From: Euptelea pleiosperma
Lineage: Eukaryota > Streptophyta > Magnoliopsida > Ranunculales > Eupteleaceae
Assembly: GCA_035048495.1 (NCBI GenBank)
Contig: CM068549.1
Coordinates: 16,091,103-16,155,102 of the forward strand
Direction of reading: 5' to 3'
Length of the DNA: 64,000 nt
Part shown: in pieces, positions 46,600 to 55,439 of the stretch
How positions within the stretch are numbered: the stretch's first letter is position 1
Layout: each line of letters starts with the position of its first letter
The notes under the pieces: model-generated
Database searches by the model: none
Told to the model about the DNA's origin: nothing
What the model saw: the letters and a program-made list of their open reading frames with translations, nothing else
Position numbers and translations under genes: made by a program

Positions 46600-47200
46600 T
46601 TTTTTATTATCTTATTAGATTTGGTTTGCTAATACTCGGTAGTAGAGATGTTGGGTTTAAGTGTTGTTAGAGGTTGATTTCCATTAGGAAATCTCTTAAA
46701 TTGATAGGTTTAGGGCTATGTAACAAGGACACTTCACTTTTAGGGATTTTGCCGTGTCGGACACCTTGACACTTGGACACGTGTGTCGACACTTCCCGAC
46801 ACACATTTAGACACTTATGGCTGTGTCACCCCTTATTTTAATAATTTTTAATATAAAATTGATTCCTAAAGGCGGGTTGGTTTGTTCCATCCTCCATACA
46901 ATAATAAACTAATATATATTTTCTGCTTTATTTTCTATTTTTGTTATTTTATTAATAATTTTAAGCATTCATATGTATTAATAAATTCTAATTAATATAT
47001 GTACGAACGTGTCCACGTATCGTATTTTTTAGGTTGCCGTGTCGGACACCGACACCCGTGTCAGTGTCCTTGTTACATAGGTTTAGGGTTTATTTTGAGA
47101 GTCTATACATATGAATTGTTACGAACGAATTTAACATAGTGAAGAGTTTGGTTTTGACTTAAGAGATTGGTCACCCTCGAAGTGATCTAGGAGGTCCCAA
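46600..47200 (+). repeat. Third, diverged copy of the PUP 3' flank, split by a MITE
   Basis: Outside the MITE the text follows the PUP flanks: attatcttattagatttgg, aagtgttgttagaggttg, ttaggaaatctctta, ataggtttaggg, ttattttgagagtcta, tagtgaagagtttg and ccctcgaag. No PUP exon accompanies it. It is either a remnant of a further duplication or evidence that this flank is itself a mobile (LTR-like) sequence. Confidence 0.6.
46716..47080. mobile_element. MITE with ctatgtaacaaggacac ends and 8-9 bp TSD
   Basis: Perfect 17-bp inverted ends ctatgtaacaaggacac / gtgtccttgttacatag, then further matching sequence (gccgtgtcggacacc / ggttgccgtgtcggacacc). Flanked by gtttaggg on both sides (ggtttaggg on the left). 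PUP flank copies 1 and 2 carry (a/g)tttaggg once at this site with no insert (about 18866 and 44874). Confidence 0.85.
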
Positions 47201-48096
47201 TACCATCTGTTGGAAAACAACTCTATTAGCTTCAGATACTAAATTACATGACTTGAGTCCCTTTACATAGGAAGGGACTAAAAAGAAATAACAAACCTGT
47301 CCGTTGTGGAGTTGAAGGTCCTAACCCTATACTAACACTAATACTAAAACTTTCATATACTTCAATACTCCTTCTCATGGGGATAATTCCCATGAGATTA
47401 CCAAAAGAACTCCATGACATCCTCTCGTAAAAGCTCCAGCAACACAACCTCGGCACCAAATCTACAATAGCAAAGCCCAAGCAGTAACACCACATAGCAA
47501 CAAACCTGCAATAGCAAAGACCAAGCAGTAAAACCTTCACACGGCCACAATATCAAACACCTTGTGGGCAGTAACAAGAATCATCATGAGTGTCCCATTG
47601 TTTTTTATGGTGATTTACTGATATTTGGTGCTCCGTGGACTATTTAAAGGTGTTTATGTTGCTGGAAGTTTCTGTTGTTCTAATATGTTGCAACCCTAGG
47701 ATTTTGGAGTGATGGACCCTTGGGGTTTGTGTTTTAGTGCTGATGCACCCGTGTTTTTGGTCGCTAGGGTTGCTGCACCCCCAGGTTTTGGTGTTTAGGT
47801 GCTGCCACCCTTGAAGAGGTTTTTCTTTCTTCCCTATATCTTTTCTATGTTTTATTATTTTTTTCTTTATTTTGAATATTGCATACATACATGCATAGAA
47901 TGAATGTAAAAAAAAAAAAAATGCATGTAAGCATGCATCTGCCTATTTGAATACACATTTCTTTAGGTATAGATATTTACATGCTAGCTTCTCACAAAAG
48001 CATTTTTTTATTTTAAAAGATTTAGAAGTACAGATTTTTGTAGAATGTATGTAGTAGTACTACATCTCTTCAAGCCTCGCATGAGAGGCAAAGGCT
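47201..48096. other. Noncoding 3' flank of chorismate mutase gene
   Basis: No gene is recognised. 47640-47820 shows a loose repeat of a gttgctgcaccc / gtgctgatgcaccc type. 47885-47940 repeats gcatacatacatgcatag. Confidence 0.35.
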
Positions 48097-50554
48097 TCAA
48101 TCGAGACGACGGAGGAGGTACTCGACTTCAACAAGCTTCGTCAGAGGCATCACCCATTCTGCATACAGGCGAGAAACTATGGATGGATCAACCTTGTACT
48201 TTGGCTTGCTCCCCTTGTCGTCGAGGCTCACTTCTTGCCCAAACACCTTGGCCTTCTTCTCAACCCTTCTCTTCACCATCTCTTCAACTTTCTCGAATGT
48301 CAACATTTTCATCAGAGCATCCCTGTCCTGGAAGAATCAAAATAATTATCAGCACAATAAAGGGCCAAACCATCAGCATTGTCATCTTAGAAATGAAATT
48401 ATTATACCTTAGCAAGGATGGCAGGCCCATAGTCTTGTGGGGCATCTCTGAATTTGACCTCTGCTACATATTTTCCATAATGGATCCTTCTTGAGAGGGC
48501 CTGCAAGACACCATTTACTAATTCATAGTTAGTATGGGTACATTCATATAATCCTCAGGACTCATAAAATATACCCCTTCTATTCTTACCTGCAAACACT
48601 CGAGATCACGTACTGCAGTCAATCCATAGTTGCCATCATCACCCTTGGCAGTGAACAATGGAAGCAGTTCTTTGAAATACATATCCCATATGGTCTTGTT
48701 TATGTTAATGGAGGCAGCTGCAGGATGCAACACCTGTGATGGGGTTTGATTGCACACGAAAATAAGTTCATTTCAGACTCAGGGATGTGAGAAAGGGGGG
48801 AACTGAGTTTGAGCAAGAACAAACCTGTGGGTATTTGTGAGTAGGAAACAGCGGCAGTGGTAAATCATCTGGGAAGAAAGGATTCTCCTCTGGGTTTTCG
48901 TATCTACCGATCTGTAAAATACCAGATGAGATGTATACAATATTACTAAGAGGATACCCAATAGATCTATTATTTACTCTTGGTCCCAAAGTGTTATTAG
49001 CTCCTCATTTGGCATTGTATTCACTTGGTTACTTTCTAGGCACAAAACACAGATACAGGTATGGATATGTATACAGGGAGCTGGTATAGGATTGCTTGTT
49101 TTTCCCCGAAATCCATGACAAAGGTATGCAGATCTAGGCATTATATTTGTAGTACTCTGTACAGCATTGCTAGATTAAACAAAATTGCCTACATTTAAGG
49201 AGTGTGCTTGCTGTTAAGATTCTTCATGATTCGTATTTTATATTTTCTGATTACAGAAGAAGTAAGAACATTGTTAGAAGTTCAGAATATAATGAACCGA
49301 ATAGAAGAAGGTGCCATTAAACTACTGTATCGTACAAGTATCGGTGACAATCCCCATTAACAGTTTATTATACTGTCTTGATCAGAGTTTTAAATTTCGG
49401 TGAAATTCTCGAAATTTCGGTTTCAGGGTAGACCGAAATGAAAATCTCAAAAATTTCTGTCCGTTCTTCAGTTCTTCAATATTAATTGAAGGAGAGATAA
49501 TCGAGGCCTTCTTTCTATTATTAAAGGCAAAAGTTAAGATTCCCTTATCTTATGGGAGATCATAGAGAGAGAAAGAGATAAGATTTCCTCTCTATAAACA
49601 AAGGATAATAAATCACCATTTATAATTTTTCAAAACTTTATCCGAAATTTCGGTTTCGACCTGGACCAAAACACAGGTTGAAATTGAAATTTAAATCCTG
49701 TTGATCCATTTACAGCTTTCCTTCTTACCTGAATTGAACTCAAACCAACCAAAGGTTCAAACTTCAAACCCAACTCTCTAAGAAACTTACATTCAAGGGG
49801 ATGTAAAAAGAAAATTCAAACAGAAAAATCATAAAAAAATGACAGTTTTCACCTAAAAATACCAACCCCATGTGAGATTATAAACAGAACAAGAGAAATT
49901 GAACCCTAATTCAATCTTTTTATATATATAATATATAATAAAGAACAGATCTACTTGTCCATTTCAAGAACAAACCCACTTGAGAAAACCATTAAAGAAT
50001 TCTATAGAAAAAGACAGCCTCGAAAGGCTCGAACAACCTCTTTACAGTGCAGAGAGAATTTGGAATTTCGACAGCATAAGAATCAGATACAAAGGACAAG
50101 GTTACAAATAAAAAATTTGAAACATCTGAGAAAACAACAAACGTTGACGATCCCGAGAAGCAAAAACATAAAAGAAGAGAAGAAAAGATCTCACCTTGGC
50201 CTGAAGAGCCTCTGTTTCCTTCACAGTGTACTCGAGCAGAGATCCGCAGAAACCAGGAGATAACAAAGAAGATTCGTCGTAAGCCGGAGAATTAAACGGG
50301 AATTTGGCTCTCTCAATGAGACTAAATACGATCGTATCTTCCTGTCGAATCAGAGACTCTCTAATGGATTCGAGACTCAATCCATTTGTTGAATCAGAGG
50401 TCCCATTCTCCATAAATCTGGAATGAGAGCTCAAAATAATCAAAACCCATCAAAATAAATGGAGATCAATCTGTAGATCGTAAAATATAGCAAAATTCGC
50501 CATTAAAGTTGCAGAAAAAGACCTTGAGGTCACGTCTGTAGAAGCAGCGGCCAT
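48097..50554 (-). CDS. CM2: Chorismate mutase, cytosolic CM2-type
   Basis: Exons in transcription order: 50554-50523, 50417-50195, 48911-48825, 48733-48590, 48500-48408 and 48327-48097. Phases all agree and the product is 269 residues. A shorter product of 257 residues would start at the ATG at 50413. The enzyme converts chorismate to prephenate, the entry to Phe and Tyr. Family marks run through the whole chain: [20 protein letters not shown] near the N-terminus, [56 protein letters not shown], then [18 protein letters not shown], and the classic end YLLRRLD. The pre-SLES extension is only 15-27 residues, without the long Ser/Arg-rich plastid transit peptide of CM1 forms, so cytosolic location is likely. 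No break is seen. Intron 2 (50194-48912) contains a MITE. Confidence 0.94.
49386..49698. repeat. Foldback MITE in chorismate mutase intron
   Basis: Left agttttaaatttcggtgaa then gaaatttcggtttcagggt. Right gaaatttcggtttcgacct then aattgaaatttaaatcc. Near-direct flanks ttgatca / ttgatcc. No coding capacity. Confidence 0.6.
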
Positions 50555-50807
50555 GAAAACAGAAGTAGAGGTGACGAAGATGAAAGAGATGAGAAGCCTT
50601 TGGTGCACTTTATAATACAAGCATCGTCTCTTGGTGCGCACTTTATGAGAAAAAAACAAATCGGTGCGTAAGTCACGCGGCTTTAGTCGTCGTCGTGAGT
50701 CAGTTTTCGTCTCCCCGATTCGGCGGAGACAGTAGAAAATGGGAACGGGTTTGCTGCTCAGACAGACGAGATAAGAAACTTCCACAGGCGGCCCAATAGG
50801 TGGGCCT

Positions 50808-50821
50808 CTGCCACGTGGCAG
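50808..50821. promoter_or_regulatory. Perfect G-box palindrome upstream of chorismate mutase
   Basis: CTGCCACGTGGCAG contains the bZIP/bHLH site CACGTG at 50812-50817, about 255 bp upstream of the first ATG on the minus strand. A second copy lies at 51026-51031. Confidence 0.45.
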
Positions 50822-50862
50822 AAGAGGCATGATTCTATTCAAAAATCCCGCAGCATCAGGAT

Positions 50863-50978
50863 CTTTGAAGCAGCAATCATGCGCCAATGATCACACGCCA
50901 CATACGCAATGGTTACTTTTTAAAACTATAGTCCCTATGTGGCAGGCGATCATTGGTCGTACAATCCCTGCTTCAAAA
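50863..50978. repeat. Hairpin element, ccaatgatcgc type (copy 2), in chorismate mutase upstream region
   Basis: Left arm ctttgaagcagcaatcatgc then gccaatgatcacacgccaca. Right arm tgtggcaggcgatcattgg then ccctgcttcaaaa. It is the same family as 34490-34614 and sits between the two G-boxes. Confidence 0.65.
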
Positions 50979-51025
50979 AATGATCTTGTAAGCAGAAAAA
51001 AATGTAAAGCAAACATCCCTTTTGC

Positions 51026-51031
51026 CACGTG
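51026..51031. promoter_or_regulatory. Second G-box upstream of chorismate mutase
   Basis: Inside ttgccacgtggcagag. The 10 bp around CACGTG match the nearer box, suggesting a duplicated site. Distance to the first ATG is about 470 bp, with the hairpin element between. Confidence 0.35.
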
Positions 51032-51115
51032 GCAGAGACAATAAGGCTGAAACATTCCACAGGGTGAGAGGCTGAGGTGGTGAAGCAAGTCGACCCTTTG
51101 GGCTTACCACCTCAA

Positions 51116-51416
51116 TAGGGTTGTCAATTTTTACCCGTTTAACCGAATCAGAACTGGAACTGAACCGAAATAATGGTTTTGGTTTTGGGTAGTTTGATAT
51201 GGACCTGAAACTGATAGGAACCGGAACCGGAACCGAATCTATAGGAACCAAAATCAGTATATTAGTGTTGAAATTAATGTTATCAAGATTGGAACCAACA
51301 TACCCGGAACAAGAACCGGAACAAAATAACCGGTGAACGAACTGGAACTGTTGAATATTGATTCCAGTTCGGGGTACTTTAGGAACTGAACCGGAACCAA
51401 CCTGTTGACACCACTA
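51116..51416. mobile_element. hAT-like MITE with 8-bp TSD
   Basis: Ends tagggttgtcaa / ttgacaccacta, then repeated ggaaccggaaccgg / gaaccggaac-type sequence in both halves. Flanked by cacctcaa (51108-51115) and cacctcag (51417-51424), matching 7 of 8. An 8-bp TSD and these ends fit the hAT superfamily. Confidence 0.75.
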
Positions 51417-51579
51417 CACCTCAGCTGCTACATCCCAGAACGCCCCGTCTGTGGAGACACCTTTTCTGGTCTTTCGAAGTAGAAAACATTTTCTCCTATA
51501 CAATTGTGTACTGGTTTCTACTTTCTTGTGGTTGTGGTTGTGGTGCACATGTTCTACATTCCCTACCGTAGGTGGTCAC

Positions 51580-51810
51580 GAGTAAAGCTTTGATGACAGG
51601 GTTGCAGATCTCGGCACGGGATTTTGTATGGCCTGACCACCTCAGCCTCATCGCACACGTACCCAAGTAAGTGTTTTGGCAAGAAGCACTCGAGTACACA
51701 CTAGGTCCATGTGGTGAGGCCGAGGTGGTCAGCCCGTACAGAATCCACGTGCCGAGATTGCAACCCTGTCATCTCCTTTAATGCCAGGCCCGGTCATCAA
51801 AGTTTTACTC
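51580..51810. mobile_element. Foldback transposon, GAGTAAAACTT group, 9-bp TSD
   Basis: Left gagtaaagctttgatgacag, right tcatcaaagttttactc. The interior arms are gatctcggcacgggatttt and aatccacgtgccgagatt, and gaccacctcagcctca and gaggccgaggtggtc. Flanks ggtggtcac / ggtggtccc agree at 8 of 9. It shares its interior with 27-260. Confidence 0.85.
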
Positions 51811-51837
51811 GGTGGTCCCACCTCGGTGGTCTGACAG

Positions 51838-52018
51838 GAGTAAAACTTCCATCACAATGGGATTGCAAATCACACAAAACACAGCCAATGAGTTCTCGGC
51901 ACGTACACCTAAAAAGCAAAAGCACATGGGTACGTTGCAAAAGCACTTGTGTACGTGTCGAGAACTCTTTGGCTGTGTTTTGTGTGATTTGCAATTTCGT
52001 GTGATGGAAGTTTTACTC
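51838..52018. mobile_element. Foldback transposon, GAGTAAAACTT group, perfect 9-bp TSD
   Basis: 181 bp, almost fully self-complementary: gagtaaaacttccatcaca ... tgatggaagttttactc, and gcaaatcacacaaaacacag ... ctgtgttttgtgtgatttgc. Flanked by gtctgacag at 51829-51837 and 52019-52027. It lies only 28 bp from the previous member, with a different interior. Confidence 0.9.
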
Positions 52019-52027
52019 GTCTGACAG

Positions 52028-52462
52028 TCGGCATATTTGTATTCTTTTGGAAAGTATGTCAGAAAACAAACATACGCGGCTTGGATCGAAGTCTCGGCAA
52101 TTGCCGTTCTGGATCAGATGATCGGGATCCGTGCCCTACAATCCCGAGATTTTGAACCATGCATACACTGGATTGGTAGGAATACCTCGTAGGTGGGGCC
52201 ATATGCATTCGACGGTCAGGATTTGACATCAAGTAGAGAAACTGTTCAATATTATATTAGTTACACGGTCCCCTTACCCACGTCTTAAGAAAAGATTGGG
52301 GTTTCCTTAACGCGGACGGAGAGGTAAATAGACACGGCTAAGCAATGGAATAAGATACGCTGGTGGGGGTAGGGGTAGATTCTTTTAGACCAGACCGAGG
52401 TCCACAACATTTTGGTAAGTTCGCTTAATAAGCAAGTTTTTCATCTTTTTTATTTTAGACTT
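52028..52462. other. Spacer, nothing recognised
   Basis: No reading frame, repeat or RNA gene could be supported here. Confidence 0.4.
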
Positions 52463-53365
52463 TTTTGCTTTACCCCCTTACTTTATTGATGCAATTTGCA
52501 TCTCACCAAATGTTTTCAAAATATTTGTGTCTCCCCCTTTGACCATGGTCAACGTCGTTGACCATAGACGGTCTCCGGATGGACATCCCAATATTTTTTT
52601 AAATGACTATAATGACTTTGGGTGAGATGCAAATATTTAAAAACAATGGGTGCGAAAATTGCATCAATAAAGTAAGGGGGACAAACAAAAACTCCTTTTT
52701 TTAGATTTTATTTTTTTGAGGATTGTGAGCTCTAAACTTTTCTTCAATTACTTTTGGCCCAACCGAAGGTGACCAAAAATTAATTTGATTGTTAAATTTT
52801 AAGGGTTGGATTAGAGTCGTTTTCGTAGGTTGATTTTATTCGTAGAATTTGAGCATTATTTGGGGCACAAAGATCCAATGGTTTGAAATCACTAATCAGG
52901 CTAATATTTGGTATGTAGCTCCACCTAGTGATGGGCCCAACATCCATATGGTTAGTGACCTTTAAGAGTGTGCCATGTGGCACATATTGTGGTCCCTCGT
53001 CATCATTGACGAGGGACACTTGAATGCTTAACAACCTGTGAAGGTGAGTTCCTTTTATAGTTCACAATCCTCAAAAAAAAAAAAAAGGTTTTGAGCTCAC
53101 AATCATCAAAAATAAATAAATAAACAAAGGATTTTTTTGCTTGTGCCCCTTATTTTATTGATGCAATTTGCATCACACCCAATGTTGTTAACATATTTGC
53201 GTCTCACCCAAGGTCATTATAGTCATTTAAAAAATATTGGAATGTCCATCCGGAGACCGTCGTCAATGGCGTTGACCATGGTCAAAGGGTGAGACACAAA
53301 TATTTTGAAAACATTGGGTGACTTGCAAATTGCATCAATAAAGCAAGGGGGTAAAGCAAAAAAAG
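52463..53365. repeat. Composite palindrome element, copy 3
   Basis: The most complete copy. Outer palindrome 52463-52690, then gaggattgtgagctc, a core-family palindrome (about 52755-53000) and inverted gagctcacaatcatc, then outer palindrome 53139-53365. The outer modules read gctttacccccttactttat ... ataaagtaagggggacaaac. Confidence 0.75.
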
Positions 53366-53889
53366 CCCTTTTATTTTTTATTTTTTGTTATATTTTGTGT
53401 GATTTGCTTTTGCTCTTCGAAACATAGTAATCTTATTTGTTATTTGACAAACTACTACTCCTAACCCTTAACATTAGAAAATGGGTTTGGTTATTTTGAC
53501 ACGTCTAACTGACACGCCTTTGTGGGGCTCTAGAGAGATGAGTTAAGGGATCATCCACACCATGGAGATCATCCTAAAATAAAAAAAATAGTTCGTTCCA
53601 ACATTTTTATCCTATGAAAAATGAGTTACAAGTTAAAAATTCTGAAGCTGTCATTTCACCGTTAACTTTAAGTGCAATTTTGATAGGGTTATAACTTCCG
53701 GAATGGCCTGACCTCATTATAAATGTGATATCCATGACCAAAAATCATCCCTTGACCCATCTCCATGTGGGCTCTAGAATGACATGTCATTTTAGACATG
53801 TTTGAATAACGGGATCCATAGAAAACATATGCTAGTTACCTTTCTAATATGCCAATTTTTAGTGTCAAGTTTTAATGGAAAATGTGCTG
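53366..53889. other. Noncoding
   Basis: A possible weak inverted repeat spans 53510-53800 (ctctagagagatgagttaag / cccatctccatgtgggctct). No gene seen. Confidence 0.3.
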
Positions 53890-54612
53890 AACGCTAGGAC
53901 TTCAACTTGGATGGGCTCAACCCGAGCCGCCCGACAGGTTGAACTCGACCTTAAGGTTGAGTTAGGTTAGCCCTTTCAGAACTTGGGTCAGGCTCAATTG
54001 GGTCGAATTTTTGGTAACCTAATCAAATTAGGTGGGGCTAGGGTTCAGGCTCGGCCCAACCCGAACCCGACATACAAACTACATATATGTATTAGTATAC
54101 CGACAAATATCCACAGTATATTTTGGCAAATGTAGCAACCCTTTGATGTTTGTCCTAGACAAACTATAACCCTTGTGTGAGATTACAAAATGCCCTTAAA
54201 ATTATATATTGGCATTTTATGTGATCGGTTGATATTGAAAATATCTTGTTTTCTTTGATAATTGTATTTTGTTATTTCTCTAGTAACTTAATTTTATCAT
54301 GCATTTGAGTTACTGAACTTTTCCCAGATTATGAAAATATCATTTTTTTTTTCTTTCATGAGGTGTTGGAAATGAAGCTATTATTTAATAGTTAGCATAA
54401 CGGTTATTGTATTGACAGTAAATTATTTTAATGTAAATAAAATTTAGCAATCTTTCCAACCAATAAAAAAATTGACCAACCCGATAGGGTTGGGCTAGGG
54501 TTGGAAAATCTAGACCCAACCTTGGGTTGGGTTAAGGTTCACAGCCTTTAGGGTTGGATTGGACTAGGGCCCGATTCAACCCGCCCGAATTGCAACCCTA
54601 TTAAAGACCTGC
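53890..54612. repeat. Foldback element rich in ggttgggttgg / caacccgaaccc
   Basis: The left part contains gggctcaacccgagccgcc and ggctcggcccaacccgaacc. The right part contains gggttgggctagggttgg, cttgggttgggttaagg and gattcaacccgcccgaatt. An AT-rich centre (54110-54470) separates them. This type often marks hAT- or CACTA-derived elements. TSD not resolved. Confidence 0.5.
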
Positions 54613-54724
54613 CATATTTTATTTCAGAAATTTTAAAAAAATACGAAATTTAATCAATTTAAAAAAATACTTCTTTTTATTCCTATTTTTTTAAATACAT
54701 TGTGTTGCGCGGAGCTCTGAAGCG

Positions 54725-54785
54725 TGAGCCCTTTGAAAGGGCACACAAATCTAATTCGCACCCTTTCAAAGGGCGCCAAATATAA
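54725..54785. repeat. Short palindrome gccctttgaaagggc
   Basis: gagccctttgaaagggcac is repeated inverted 30 bp later as caccctttcaaagggcg. The sequence following (54820-54910) is half of a core-family element. Confidence 0.5.
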
Positions 54786-55079
54786 GTGCTGAAACATTTT
54801 CTATGCCCTTTCGGCTCAAAAACATTTGGTATGTAGGTCTACCTAGGGATGAACCAAACATCCATACGGTCAGTGTTCTCTAAGAATGTGCCACGTGGGT
54901 CATAATTGCTATGTATGTTTGTCAATTTCAAGCGTCCTAGTCATATCATCAGAATCCAACTGATAAGATGAACCTAATTCCTAACCACACTTCACATTTT
55001 TGAATGACACAATCTTCAAATGAATTCACTATTTTGGATGGTTAGGATCATTTATCATATGTAGTTTTTATATTTTGTT

Positions 55080-55274
55080 GGGCTCAGGGGACACCCTTTT
55101 TCTGACCCCTCTCGAGAGTCCTATGCTCGGCCGTGGATTCCGAGAATCCAACAGTGGTTGATAGCATTGAGTTGGCATTCACTTTTTACTAGAGCTCAAC
55201 CACCGTTAGATTCGTGAAATCTACGGCCGAGCACACAACTCTCGAGAGGGGTAAAAAAAGGGGTTCCTCAGAGC
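55080..55274. repeat. 195-bp hairpin MITE, gctcaggggacacc ends
   Basis: Left ggctcaggggacaccctttt and ctgacccctctcgagagt. Right actctcgagaggggtaaaaa and aggggttcctcagagc. Inner arms gctcggccgtggattcc and aatctacggccgagc. Nearly full self-complementarity. Confidence 0.75.
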
Positions 55275-55439
55275 ACACGATTCTGATCCTCTAACCGTTT
55301 GATGAGACCCCAAACTGACGGTTAAGCCTCTAAAATAGACAAGTATATCAATCAAATCAAATAACTTTGTATTAAGTTGCTACACTTGAGCTTTCTAATT
55401 AGACCATTTCCCACTAACATCTTTTTTTTGGAGTTATAG

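Noticed and set aside
49955..50263. Plus-strand frame opposite chorismate mutase exon 2
   Set aside because: Shadow of the coding exon on the other strand plus intron.
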